Origin: Paenibacillus assamensis DSM 18201
GTDB lineage: Bacteria; Bacillota; Bacilli; Paenibacillales; Paenibacillaceae
Assembly (NCBI RefSeq): GCF_000422445.1
Contig: NZ_AULU01000012.1
Coordinates: forward strand, 124,001-188,000
Reading direction: 5' to 3'
DNA length: 64,000 nucleotides
In this document: piece by piece, positions 16,912 to 26,161 of the stretch
Numbering within the stretch: position 1 is the first letter of the stretch
Layout of the letters: each line of letters begins with the position of its first letter
Made by a program: the position numbers and the translations under genes
The notes under the pieces: model-generated
What the model saw: only the letters and a program-made list of their open reading frames with translations
What the model was told of the DNA's origin: nothing
Databases searched by the model: none

Positions 16912-17622
16912 ATGAAAAAAATACTGTTCTTAACATTGTGTGCATTGATGTTAATAGCTGCTCCACTACAGGCAGCAGCTGGTTCTACGAATCAGCAATT
17001 GGATCAAATCGTGTCCTTGCATGGAAATGGTCTAACCAAAGAAGATTTGAAACAAAGTATTGTGGAGTTAACAAAGCACTCAGGTCTATCAGAACAGCAA
17101 ATTACTACTCAAATTTTGAATGAACTCTTAAGTCAGCCGGAAGATGTTATTGCGTATGGTTCACCGGTTGATGGTGGAACTATTCAGTTGGATCCAAGTG
17201 CTAAAGGTAACTTGTTCTATCAGCCAGCTTCCTTTGCTGGCGTTGAGCATGGACATGTAGGTTTGTACTACACTCCTAGCACGATTGTTGAATCATCTAG
17301 CCCGAAATATGGTGTTATTCTTGCAGCGGTAGCCGATCGTAAAGTAAAGAGTGGCGCTCGCATTATGCAAGTAAACGTCACATCTACTGCACAAAACCAT
17401 AGTGCAACAGAATGGGCAAAAGGAAAAGTGGGACTGGATTATGACATCCAATTTTTCCACAACCGTTTCTGTAACGTTAATTCCTTCAACTGTTCCCAGC
17501 TTGTATGGTGCGCTTTTAAAAGCGTAGCGAATATTGATCTCGATAAAAACGGCGGTTTGGGTGTATATCCAAAAGATATCCGTGACTCCAGCTTAGTTAA
17601 AACGCTTAAATTTTATAATTAA
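16912..17622 (+). CDS. Secreted permuted NlpC/P60 (YiiX/YebB-like) cysteine hydrolase
   Basis: A 236-residue exported protein with a signal peptide (about 1-22, ending LQAAA). The N-terminal part (about 25-75) is helical. The hydrolase part (about 85-236) shows the order His then Cys that marks permuted papain-fold enzymes: a KGNLFYQ strand, HGHVGLYY with the likely catalytic His, IVES, and NSFNCSQLVWCAF with the likely nucleophile Cys. The family includes amidases/peptidases acting on cell-wall or lipid substrates; the substrate here is not known. AAGGAGA precedes ATG 16912. A truncated copy lies just upstream. Confidence 0.75.
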   Translation: MKKILFLTLCALMLIAAPLQAAAGSTNQQLDQIVSLHGNGLTKEDLKQSIVELTKHSGLSEQQITTQILNELLSQPEDVIAYGSPVDGGTIQLDPSAKGNLFYQPASFAGVEHGHVGLYYTPSTIVESSSPKYGVILAAVADRKVKSGARIMQVNVTSTAQNHSATEWAKGKVGLDYDIQFFHNRFCNVNSFNCSQLVWCAFKSVANIDLDKNGGLGVYPKDIRDSSLVKTLKFYN

Positions 17623-17660
17623 TCCTTCCTATAGCTATATGTGTGAGTACAAGCAATGAA

Positions 17661-17685
17661 AGAGGTTCAGTAATTATGAACCTCT
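17661..17685 (+). terminator. Hairpin after the permuted hydrolase gene
   Basis: AGAGGTTCA (17661-17669) pairs perfectly with TGAACCTCT (17677-17685) around 7 nt, followed by AAATCTACATTC without a T-run. It may be a weak terminator or a 3'-end stabiliser. Confidence 0.5.
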
Positions 17686-17716
17686 AAATCTACATTCTGG
17701 GAGACTGCTAATACAA

Positions 17717-18913
17717 ATGATATTTCAAGCGAAACGAAGGTCTTTTCGGGTACGGCTTACTTTGTTGATTGCTATCATGCTGCTCATTGTGACGGCTTGT
17801 ACAGACTCTGCTACGAATAAGGAGGTGGCTCCAGAAACAGTAAAGCTTAAAGATGATCCGCATGCTATTGTTTATTATTCTACCGACCTTCCGCATGAGC
17901 GAATAGGAGATGGCTTGAGTTATTTGTTTCTGATTGATAAGCAAGGAAAGTATACGAAGATTAAGAAGCGAGGCTTGGAGTTAAATTCAGTCATTCCGCT
18001 CGGGCAATCGTTACTGCTTAATCAGAAGGAGCAAATGCTGACTATTCAAGCTGATAACAATATTCAAACAACCCCATACAAAGAAGATTGCAAAGTGCCG
18101 GCAGGTTACGGGCAGTCATCAGGGAAATTAAATGGCGGAAAAACGTACTATTCCATTTTCAATGGAAGATTTAGTGACGACATGAAGTATTACATTTCTA
18201 AAGTACGTTGGGGAGACGAAACGAAGCATTACTGTAAAGACATTCGTGAATTTGTTGAAGCAACAGGAAATGATGGCAAGCATATTTATTATATTTCCTC
18301 TGATGTGGAGGATCCTTCTAAGAAGTTTTTCCATAAAGCTTCAATCCAAGGCGATCAGCTGAAGTTCGACAGTAAAACACTTCTAGAAAAAAGCACCGAG
18401 GAAGGCAGGTTTATGTTCACCAAGCTGATTGCTGTGGGTGATGACATGGTAGGTGTCTACGCTGATCTTATAGGCAATAAGGTTGAGCTGAATCTGATGC
18501 AAGTAGCGAAGGACAACAAGACTCCTTTTAAGAAGCATCCTTTACTTCAATACGATGGTTCTAACACTAAGTATTATTTCTTCAATAAGGAAAGTATTTA
18601 CCTCAAAGATGGACAGGTCTATTTCGTTGATGGATATGGGGACGTGTACACCTACAACTTAGAAACGAAAAAGCTAAATAAAAAATTCCACCTCAATGAT
18701 TATCAACGTGATGAAAAACTCCAGGATGAAATCGTCTATTTCCATAATGATCATTTGTATTTCTATCACTTCCATGAGAAGAGCAAATCCCATCAGATTG
18801 AAACGTACAATTTGGAAGGCAAAGTAGTAAATACTTTGAAATTACCCGATTTGAAAAAAGAAATAGGAAGGGATTCTGTTTATTTATATGATTTCAAAAT
18901 TTTACACCACTAA
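17717..18913 (+). CDS. Lipoprotein of unknown function
   Basis: A 398-residue predicted lipoprotein: basic N-terminus (FQAKRRSFRVRLT), hydrophobic segment (about 14-26) and lipobox VTAC with Cys at about residue 28. The mature part is rich in short beta-strand-like blocks with repeated tyrosines (YLFLIDKQGKYTKIKKRG, KHIYYISSDVEDPSKKFF, DGQVYFVDGYGDVYTYNLET, DHLYFYHFHEKSKSHQIETY). This suggests a beta-propeller like those of six- or seven-bladed surface proteins. I do not recognise the family. The ribosome site GGGAG is 13 bp before ATG, a long spacing. Confidence 0.7.
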   Translation: MIFQAKRRSFRVRLTLLIAIMLLIVTACTDSATNKEVAPETVKLKDDPHAIVYYSTDLPHERIGDGLSYLFLIDKQGKYTKIKKRGLELNSVIPLGQSLLLNQKEQMLTIQADNNIQTTPYKEDCKVPAGYGQSSGKLNGGKTYYSIFNGRFSDDMKYYISKVRWGDETKHYCKDIREFVEATGNDGKHIYYISSDVEDPSKKFFHKASIQGDQLKFDSKTLLEKSTEEGRFMFTKLIAVGDDMVGVYADLIGNKVELNLMQVAKDNKTPFKKHPLLQYDGSNTKYYFFNKESIYLKDGQVYFVDGYGDVYTYNLETKKLNKKFHLNDYQRDEKLQDEIVYFHNDHLYFYHFHEKSKSHQIETYNLEGKVVNTLKLPDLKKEIGRDSVYLYDFKILHH

Positions 18914-18989
18914 GTCTAAGTGTATCTAATGGCAAGAACCATTACATTATTTAACTTGTATCGACTATAAAACGGAGTGAGGGATTAAT

Positions 18990-19775
18990 ATGAACTTTCA
19001 AGAACAATTTGATGCAGAAGTTATACAGCACCTTAATAGCTTGCCGGATACGCTAAACGAACAGCTTCGTCACGATTTTTCAATGAATGATATGGTCGTA
19101 TTCGAGGCGATGTTGCCGGAATCATTACGGATCAAAATGGAAGATGAGGCGTTATCGATCCTTCACCACTATGGTGTGCGGAGGGATCTCGTTATTAAAG
19201 AAACAGGAAATACGCCGCGCAATTTTAATAGTGTAGGCCGAGATGCGATTGCTCAGCATGGTCAGTATATTCCGGCTTTCTTTGCTTCGGAGCCGATTAA
19301 GCAATATCTCGCATCTATTAATAATAATCAAGCTATACTTCCAGTACCGTATCAACCTGAAGAATATATTATTAATAGTCAACAAGCGACAGGTGATACA
19401 CATGGCTGGCATTGGGACGACTACACGTTCGCGCTTATCTGGATTGTCGAAGCACCGAGGCCAGAAGAGGGGGCTTTAATCGAATATATTCCTCACACGG
19501 AGTGGGATCAAACGGATAAAAAAAATTGTGTGCAAAAGATATTGGATACACATACGGTAAATTCCAAGTATATCCCGCAAGGGAAATGCTACTTTATGAA
19601 GGCGAATACAACTTTGCATAGGATAAGTCCATTGGTAGGATCATCTAGACGCACCGTTATCGTATTCACATATGCGACGGAAGAAGATATGACCAAAGAT
19701 ATTTCTCATGAAACCATGGAACAAATTTGGGCGCAAGAAATTAAACAGAATGATCCTCAGCCTATTGGTAACTAG
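18990..19775 (+). CDS. Fe(II)/2-oxoglutarate-dependent oxygenase, BesD/HalD-like
   Basis: A 261-residue enzyme with the residues of a 2OG/Fe(II) oxygenase: an HxD motif in HGWHWDDYTFALIW (His141, Asp143), a distal His in NTTLHRIS (His210) and Arg220/221 in SSRRTVIVFTYA for 2OG. The context around the first motif, the APRPEEGALIEYIPHTEWD segment and the total length resemble the BesD/HalB/HalD group that acts on free amino acids. True halogenases of that group have Gly in place of the Asp ligand so chloride can bind iron; here Asp is present, so hydroxylation is the expected chemistry. The family link is from memory. GGAGTGAGGG precedes ATG 18990. Confidence 0.72.
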   Translation: MNFQEQFDAEVIQHLNSLPDTLNEQLRHDFSMNDMVVFEAMLPESLRIKMEDEALSILHHYGVRRDLVIKETGNTPRNFNSVGRDAIAQHGQYIPAFFASEPIKQYLASINNNQAILPVPYQPEEYIINSQQATGDTHGWHWDDYTFALIWIVEAPRPEEGALIEYIPHTEWDQTDKKNCVQKILDTHTVNSKYIPQGKCYFMKANTTLHRISPLVGSSRRTVIVFTYATEEDMTKDISHETMEQIWAQEIKQNDPQPIGN

Positions 19776-19805
19776 AGAGAACGGTTAGGTTGGCAAAATA
19801 GAAGT

Positions 19806-19851
19806 AGACGACTTTTAGGCTCAATGATGAGTGTGAAAGTCGTCTTTTTTT
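19806..19851 (+). terminator. Rho-independent terminator after the oxygenase gene
   Basis: AGACGACTTT (19806-19815) pairs with AAAGTCGTCT (19836-19845), followed by a run of T. Confidence 0.88.
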
Positions 19852-19902
19852 ACATTCATGTTTGCTTTCTGCTCAAAAAAGTAAGTTCTTCAGTCTCTCC
19901 TC

Positions 19903-20625
19903 TTAGGCCCTTCCTTTTTTACCGTCTCGGCTCACATGCCCAGTCAGCTTCATAATTTCAGCAAGTTCTTTATCAGTCAAATCACGCCATTGTCCTTTTT
20001 TCAGGCTGCCCAGATGAACGTTCATAATACGGATGCGTTTCAGCTTCACGACCTTAAAGCCGAACACTTCGCACATGCGGCGAATTTGGCGATTCAATCC
20101 TTGCGTCAGCACAATATTGAACATACGCTCACCAATTTGGGTCACTTGGCAAGGCTTTGTTTTTGTACCTAGAATTCGAACGCCACGGGACATGCCGTCC
20201 ACGAATGTTTGATTAATAGGCTTATCCACGGTTACGATGTATTCCTTATCGTGATCGTTCTCTGCTCGTAAAATTTTGTTGACGATATCCCCGTCATTCG
20301 TAAGCAAGATCAACCCTTCAGAATCTTTATCAAGACGTCCAATCGGGAAAATGCGCTCTTTGTGATTTACGAAGTCAACGATATTGCCTTGGACATGATG
20401 CTCGGTTGTGCTCGTAATTCCTACAGGTTTATTCAAAGCGATGTATACGGTTTTTCTTTTATTTCCGATTGGCTTGCCATCTACACGAACATCATCGCCG
20501 TCTTCTACTGTGCTCCCTAATTCGGCTACCTTGCCGTTAATCGTAACACGCTTGGCATCTACCCACTTGTCAGCTTCGCGTCTGGAGCAGATGCCTGTCT
20601 CACTAATAAATTTATTAATTCTCAT
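19903..20625 (-). CDS. rluF: 23S rRNA pseudouridine synthase RluF-like
   Basis: A 240-residue RsuA/RluB/E/F-family pseudouridine synthase. It has an N-terminal S4 RNA-binding domain ([21 protein letters not shown], about 1-60) and a catalytic domain with the family motif [20 protein letters not shown], whose Asp is the nucleophile. The C-terminal motif [15 protein letters not shown] is also present. The N-terminus is that of RluF, which modifies U2604 in helix 75 of 23S rRNA in E. coli. ATG 20625 (AAAGGGA upstream) is chosen; an in-frame extension to 20676 lacks support. It is a single-gene unit. Confidence 0.85.
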   Translation of the reverse strand: MRINKFISETGICSRREADKWVDAKRVTINGKVAELGSTVEDGDDVRVDGKPIGNKRKTVYIALNKPVGITSTTEHHVQGNIVDFVNHKERIFPIGRLDKDSEGLILLTNDGDIVNKILRAENDHDKEYIVTVDKPINQTFVDGMSRGVRILGTKTKPCQVTQIGERMFNIVLTQGLNRQIRRMCEVFGFKVVKLKRIRIMNVHLGSLKKGQWRDLTDKELAEIMKLTGHVSRDGKKGRA

Positions 20626-20840
20626 CGGTAATCCCTTTCTATGTCGCGGCGAATTCGTATTTGCTCCTAACGTCATATCGAATTCCCTTTATATACAGGT
20701 TTGAGTAACGATCATAACTTCAACATGCTCTATTATACTATATTTCTTGCTCGCGGGACGGTTATACATTTGAGCCTTTATTAGGCAAGTTGTGCGAGTG
20801 GACATACACATTTTCACGATCTGAGATGGCATGCTGCACA

Positions 20841-20876
20841 TAAAAAACCTTCACTCCATATTGATGGGGAAGGTTC
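20841..20876 (-). terminator. Terminator of the alpha/beta hydrolase gene
   Basis: Read on the minus strand, AACCTTCCCCAT pairs with ATGGAGTGAAGGTT and is followed by a T-run. It lies about 50 bp after the stop codon at 20925. Confidence 0.82.
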
Positions 20877-20924
20877 AGTATGTTTATTTAACAATTTAAA
20901 TCGAGCGCTGGTGTAAGCAACCCT

Positions 20925-21761
20925 TTACTCCTCTTTCTCACCTGTAAAATACTTTAGGCTATCGAGAAACGACAGTAGCTCTTTGTTGAACTTCTCGCGT
21001 TCATCGTAGAAACTGCCATGCCCGGATTGTACAAATGGGACAAGATGTGATCCCTCTATACCTTCATTCATGACAGTAGCCAGTGAAAACGGGGTGATTT
21101 TGTCCTGCTTGCCGTGGAAAATAGCAGTCGGGACATAAATCTTGCTGAGATCGTCTCGCAGATCCTCATCTCGTAGCGACTTTAACGTTTCATAGGTTGC
21201 ATGAGAGTCAGCTTCTAGCCCGAGCATTTGGAACCAATTGCGGAAGCTGTCGCTGATCGGCTGGGCAAAAAAGATATTTCCGAAGTCGCTCAGTAGTTGC
21301 GGGCGGTCTTTATCCACTTGCTCCAGCAGATCATCAATTTCAGCTTTAGGGAGCCCATGAGGGAAGTCAGGCCTTTGGGTAAAGGCGGGAGCAGCAGCAC
21401 CTGCTAGTACAAGCTGTGATACTCTTTTCCCTGCATGGCGCGCCATATAACGAATTGCTATGGCGCCTCCCATAGAGAATCCAATGAGCCTTACATTGTT
21501 CAATTGGAGGCTTTCCAACACTTCATGAATATCATCCGCCATCCGATCATAGGAATAGCCATGCCATGGTCGATCAGACTTGCCGAATCCTCGCAAATCA
21601 ATACCTATTGTCCGATAGCCGTGCTTAGGCAACTGCGAAGTTTGGTACTCGAACATATGGTGATTGACAGGCCATCCATGGATAAAGACGACTGGAGTGC
21701 CGGCGCCAACATCCTCTACATATACATTTACATCTTTTTCAACGGTTACGTAATATCCCAT
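20925..21761 (-). CDS. Alpha/beta hydrolase (non-haem chloroperoxidase/arylesterase-like)
   Basis: A 278-residue alpha/beta-hydrolase. The oxyanion-hole motif VVFIHGWPVNHHMFEYQ (about 28-44), the nucleophile elbow GFSMGG (Ser at about 96), the acid in HGKQDKITP (Asp at about 220) and the catalytic His in SGHGSF (about 248) are all present. HGWPVNHHMFE and DLRGFGKSDRP are typical of the cofactor-free haloperoxidase/arylesterase group. The natural substrate is unknown. AAGGAGTGA precedes ATG 21761. It is transcribed alone, downstream of and in the same direction as the histidine kinase gene. Confidence 0.85.
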   Translation of the reverse strand: MGYYVTVEKDVNVYVEDVGAGTPVVFIHGWPVNHHMFEYQTSQLPKHGYRTIGIDLRGFGKSDRPWHGYSYDRMADDIHEVLESLQLNNVRLIGFSMGGAIAIRYMARHAGKRVSQLVLAGAAAPAFTQRPDFPHGLPKAEIDDLLEQVDKDRPQLLSDFGNIFFAQPISDSFRNWFQMLGLEADSHATYETLKSLRDEDLRDDLSKIYVPTAIFHGKQDKITPFSLATVMNEGIEGSHLVPFVQSGHGSFYDEREKFNKELLSFLDSLKYFTGEKEE

Positions 21762-21833
21762 CGTGAATCACTCCTTTGTTTTGTTACATGCATGATGTTT
21801 TCAACTTATAAGAAAAAAGGATTGTAATAGGTT

Positions 21834-24521
21834 TTATCTCAAGTTGAGCCATTCTTCCGATTCGACTGCGGCACAAGGCAAGGAAAACGTGAAGGTCGAG
21901 CCAGCACCAACCTCGCTGGATACGGTAATCATACCGCCCATTAACTCTACAAGTTTTTTGCAAATGGCAAGCCCAAGTCCTGTTCCGCCATATTTGCGAT
22001 TAATGGCAGGGTGTAGCTGGGTGAAGGATTGGAACAGCAAATGCTGCTTGTCCATATCGATGCCAATCCCTGTATCCTGAACGGAGCAAATAAGCAGCAT
22101 GTCACGATCATCCGCGCCTCTCGCTATTTCGATGGTAATGCCAATGCTTCCTGATTCAGTGAACTTGATTGCATTGCTCGTCAGGTTGAGAAGCACTTGC
22201 TTAATCCGTGAAGCGTCTCCTAAGAACAACGGGAGATCGCTATCGATGGAATACGTTAAGCCAAGTTGCTTCTCTGCCGCTCTTGCACGGAATAAGTTCA
22301 TAATCGTATCAATGATCGATTGCATGTGTACCGGCTCATGATGAAGATCCATCTTGCCGGCTTCAATTTTGCTGAAATCAAGGATCTCGTTAAGCAGGTG
22401 GAGCAGGGTGTCGCTGCTCTGTTTTACGATTTCGGTATACATGTGCTGTTCTTCTGTTAACTGGGTATCACTTAGTAAATGAATCATACCGATAATGCCG
22501 TTCATCGGGGTGCGCAGTTCATGACTGACAACCGCTAAAAATTCAGATTTGGCACGATCCGCTTGTTCAGCAGCCTCCTTCGCCTTAAGGAGCTCTTTCG
22601 CATTCGTAACATCGTGAAATGTCACGACAGCCCCTTTGCGTTCACCTTTGTCATAGATCGGTGTAACTTGATAACTGGCTAGGAAGCTGGTGCCATCTTT
22701 GCGCCAGAAGACCGCTTCATTTGCATCTAGTGATATTCCTTGGTGGAGCGCTAATTCGATCGGCGTCCCATGAACAGGATAATAGCAGTTATCCTGACCT
22801 ATTTGCTCGATCCAGCCAAGATGATTGCTTCCGCACCACTCCTCTTGGGTGAAGCCAAGCATGGCTGCGCCAGAAGGGTTAATAAACATGGAGCGACCAT
22901 CCAGATCGAGTCCAAATATGCCTTCCGTTACGGAGTTGAGAATTAGAGCATGCTCATTGCTCAACTTCTCTATTTGCTCGATATAACGCATTCTTTCAGT
23001 AATATCTGTCGTAATACCGTACACGCCGACAATTCGATCATCCAAAATAATCGGAACATTAATAACATCGACATCAATTCGATGACCGTCACGATGCTTA
23101 AGCCCAATCTGATACATTTGCGGCAGTCCTTGTTTGGCGAGATTAAAGTGATACGATGTTTTTGCTAAATCTTCCGGGTCAACGAGCGGTCCAAAATGAC
23201 ACTCGATTAGTTCCTGCTGCGTATACCCTGTCAGCATTTCTTGACCATAATTCGCGCTTAACAAATTGCCTTCCAAGTCAAGTGAAGCAACACCTGACGG
23301 ATTGTATTCAAATAAGGACTTATACTCTTGGAGTTGCAGGTCTAATCGCTTGCGTTCCGTAATATCACGTGAAATGGCGATTAGTTCTTGTACTTGTCCA
23401 TGCTCATCATACATACATTGACTGGTCGTCTCGAACCACATATACGAACCATCATGACGACGGAAGCGGAAAGAAACGGGTTCAGATTCTTTTCCTTGCC
23501 CAATGTCCGATAAATAGTTGCGGAACGAATCTGCATCTTGGGGATGAACATAGCTTGTCCCTGTGGTGCCTATCATCTCTTCTGGCTCATAGCCTAGCAT
23601 GCGCCGACAGATTGGCGAAGCATACAGAAAAGTCGCATCGTTATCAGGTGCATGACGGGAAATAAAGTCGAGCGCATATTCAGATATGCGTCGATAGTTC
23701 TTCTCGCTTTCCTGCAGCCGTTTCTCTGTTCGTACCCGTGCTGTAATATCTTGAACCATCCCGATGAGTTGAATCGGTTTGCCGTTCCCATCCTTGAGTA
23801 TTTCCCATTGCGCATGAACGGTCTTCGTGACTTGTCCGGGAAGGTTGATGCGATGGACAACATCACCTGATTTGCCGTGAACAATTGCTTCATGAATACA
23901 ATGTTCGATATTGGCATAATCGTCAGGATGGACGAACTGCGAGAAAGGAATTTCATTGAAATAAGTTGATTGAAGCATATGATCAAAAATAAGCCGAGCT
24001 TCCTGAGAAAAGTGCAGGCGATCATTGGTCAAATCCCAGTACCAGGAGCCCATATTGGCAATGCGAAAGGCTTGGGACATAGACTGGTACAAGCATTCGT
24101 CATCTGTATATATTGGTTTCGCAGATTCCAGGTTCATTTTTCGGGCACTGATATCAACGGCTTCTTGAACCAGATACATAGGAACTTCCGATTCGGGATT
24201 AGTAAAGATCGAAACCGTAATAGCTGCCCATACTTCATGCCCATCCTTATGCAGGTAGCGCTTTTGAAACGTATATTTTTCTTTTGGAGAGGTTCGAATC
24301 TGAGCTAATATAGATTCCACCTCGCATCGGTCTTGATCATCAGGATGCGTTAGCGTTTTGTCTGTTACACTCATCAGTTCAGTTGGCGTATAGCCAAGCA
24401 TATTACTGTATGCAGGATTGATGCTGATCCATGTCCCATCGGTAGGAGACAAGAGCGCGAGACCGTTCGAAGCTTGATTAACCATATAAGCAAATACTGT
24501 ACTGTCCATTTGACCTGTCAT
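21834..24521 (-). CDS. Multi-PAS sensor histidine kinase
   Basis: An 895-residue soluble histidine kinase with five PAS/PAC units in series (about 8-130, 150-270, 275-395, 400-520, 525-650) and no membrane helix. They are followed by HisKA (H-box VVSHELRTPMNGIIG, His667) and HATPase (N-box LLNLTSNAIKFT, G1 DTGIGI, G2 GTGLGLAI; about 770-885). It ends soon after the ATPase, with no receiver domain, so its partner regulator must be elsewhere; none is adjacent. Hybrid-type H-box sequences like this one often feed phosphorelays such as sporulation initiation in Bacillales, but that role is only an inference. GAGGC lies 9 bp before ATG 24521. Confidence 0.9.
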   Translation of the reverse strand: MTGQMDSTVFAYMVNQASNGLALLSPTDGTWISINPAYSNMLGYTPTELMSVTDKTLTHPDDQDRCEVESILAQIRTSPKEKYTFQKRYLHKDGHEVWAAITVSIFTNPESEVPMYLVQEAVDISARKMNLESAKPIYTDDECLYQSMSQAFRIANMGSWYWDLTNDRLHFSQEARLIFDHMLQSTYFNEIPFSQFVHPDDYANIEHCIHEAIVHGKSGDVVHRINLPGQVTKTVHAQWEILKDGNGKPIQLIGMVQDITARVRTEKRLQESEKNYRRISEYALDFISRHAPDNDATFLYASPICRRMLGYEPEEMIGTTGTSYVHPQDADSFRNYLSDIGQGKESEPVSFRFRRHDGSYMWFETTSQCMYDEHGQVQELIAISRDITERKRLDLQLQEYKSLFEYNPSGVASLDLEGNLLSANYGQEMLTGYTQQELIECHFGPLVDPEDLAKTSYHFNLAKQGLPQMYQIGLKHRDGHRIDVDVINVPIILDDRIVGVYGITTDITERMRYIEQIEKLSNEHALILNSVTEGIFGLDLDGRSMFINPSGAAMLGFTQEEWCGSNHLGWIEQIGQDNCYYPVHGTPIELALHQGISLDANEAVFWRKDGTSFLASYQVTPIYDKGERKGAVVTFHDVTNAKELLKAKEAAEQADRAKSEFLAVVSHELRTPMNGIIGMIHLLSDTQLTEEQHMYTEIVKQSSDTLLHLLNEILDFSKIEAGKMDLHHEPVHMQSIIDTIMNLFRARAAEKQLGLTYSIDSDLPLFLGDASRIKQVLLNLTSNAIKFTESGSIGITIEIARGADDRDMLLICSVQDTGIGIDMDKQHLLFQSFTQLHPAINRKYGGTGLGLAICKKLVELMGGMITVSSEVGAGSTFTFSLPCAAVESEEWLNLR

Positions 24522-24746
24522 GATTGGGCTGCCTCACTTTGAAAGTTGAATAGGTATAGACTTCTCATTTACGTGAATAGGGGTCCGTCCGATTGGTTCA
24601 TTTCATGAAAATGAAGTCGATACGTATTACTTAACCCATTTACTTGATTTGTATCAGCAGAAGCAAAATAGATAAATAAGAACAAGTAGAAGAAAGGATC
24701 GCCTATGAAGCATCTATACTCCATAAACGATCCTGCTACAACGTCT

Positions 24747-25751
24747 TTATGTTGTCTCCGGGTCAAGATTCCATTGAATGAGGAGTCCAGCATACGTTAA
24801 CCCGCCACCGAACCCGAACAGAATGAGATGGTCCCCATTTTGCAGTTTACCCTGTTCAAGCCCAACTTGAATAGCAAGTGGAATCGAAGCCGTAGAGGTA
24901 TTTCCGTAATATTCAATGCTTGATAGAAAGCGCTCGATCGGAACATCGATGCGCTCGCTGATCGACTCTAAAATGCGTTGGTTGGCGCTATGTGGGACAA
25001 TCCAGTTAATCTTTTCTAAAGAAAAATCGGCTTGTTGAACAAGCGCTTGAATGCCCTCTGATACGGTTGTCGTTGCCCAGCGGTACACTTCTCGTCCATT
25101 TTGCCACATTTTATTCGGGCTATTCATGGGCTGTCCGTCGATCGTCTGAGACAAGCCTGATAAATATACATGCTTACCACCTTCACCTTTTGTTCCTTGA
25201 ACCGCGCTAATGAAGCTAGGATGTTGGGCATCGCGCTCTACAAGGGCAGCACCAGCTCCGTCTCCAAATAAAATGCAAGTCGTACGGTCTGTATAATCTG
25301 TAATCTTGGTTAGTGTTTCTGCTCCAATGACGAGCACTTTGTTGTGAAGTCCTGATGTAATTAAAGAGTTAGCTAAGTGAAGACCATAAGCGAATCCCGC
25401 ACAAACTGCATTAATATCTAATGTGCCGCAGCGCGAAATGCCAAAGTGAGCTTGCACACGAGCGGCTACACTTGGAAAGCCATAGTCAGGTGTTATCGTA
25501 CATACGAGAATAAAGTCAACGTCATCCACTTGCTTTTGAAATCGATCGATCAGATTTTGAACCGCGCGAATGCTCAGGTCGCTCGTATATTGATGCTCAT
25601 TAGACTTTCGTCTCTCCACAATTCCCGTTCGTTGTACAATCCATTCATGTGAAGTGTCGACCAGTTGCTCCATGTCAGTATTCGTTAGTCTTTGCTCAGG
25701 AACATAATAGCCTAGAGAAGTGATTCTAGCCTGAGATAAGAGTTTCGTCAT
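24747..25751 (-). CDS. fabH: Beta-ketoacyl-ACP synthase III
   Basis: A 334-residue KAS III that condenses acyl-CoA with malonyl-ACP to start fatty-acid synthesis. The Cys-His-Asn triad is visible: Cys117 in INAVCAGFAYG, His in WIVPHSANQRI, and Asn in YYGNTSTASIP. The C-terminal GDHLILFGFGGGLTYAG is typical. It stands alone, not next to other fab genes, so it may be a secondary FabH paralogue for branched starters. A GGAAAGGAAG ribosome site precedes ATG 25751. Confidence 0.9.
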   Translation of the reverse strand: MTKLLSQARITSLGYYVPEQRLTNTDMEQLVDTSHEWIVQRTGIVERRKSNEHQYTSDLSIRAVQNLIDRFQKQVDDVDFILVCTITPDYGFPSVAARVQAHFGISRCGTLDINAVCAGFAYGLHLANSLITSGLHNKVLVIGAETLTKITDYTDRTTCILFGDGAGAALVERDAQHPSFISAVQGTKGEGGKHVYLSGLSQTIDGQPMNSPNKMWQNGREVYRWATTTVSEGIQALVQQADFSLEKINWIVPHSANQRILESISERIDVPIERFLSSIEYYGNTSTASIPLAIQVGLEQGKLQNGDHLILFGFGGGLTYAGLLIQWNLDPETT

Positions 25752-26161
25752 ATTTCTACTTCCTTTCCCTGCCCATTCAGAATGGAATGGTTTATCTATT
25801 GTAGAAAAAAAGCTTGCGTGTAGGTTAAATTCATGATTTTTTTCTTGTTCGCTATTCGAGAAATATCATAACCTTTATATGGAATATTGGGCAAGCAGAT
25901 AGACGTGAGTGTATACTACGATTATTTTCGTTTACTTAATATAACTTAATATAAAAGAAGCAAATATTCATTGTTTAAAATGGGTTGACCTTTACGCAGC
26001 GTCAATGTGTAGGATGAAAACATCACTAGTGAGCAGCGAATTACAATTAGGCGTTAGCAGCAGCGGGTGGCTCACAAGCGCATCTATTTGCATCTATTCG
26101 TACTTTCGGTAAGATAAAGGGATAGAACATGCAGTCATATGCAGACATTTAAGGAGGTACT
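25752..26161. other. Divergent intergenic region fabH / trmB-type gene
   Basis: 410 bp without a credible ORF. A possible promoter for the plus-strand regulator is TTGACC (25985-25990), 19 bp, TAGGAT. No FapR-like operator was recognised in front of fabH. The rest shows nothing I can name. Confidence 0.35.
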
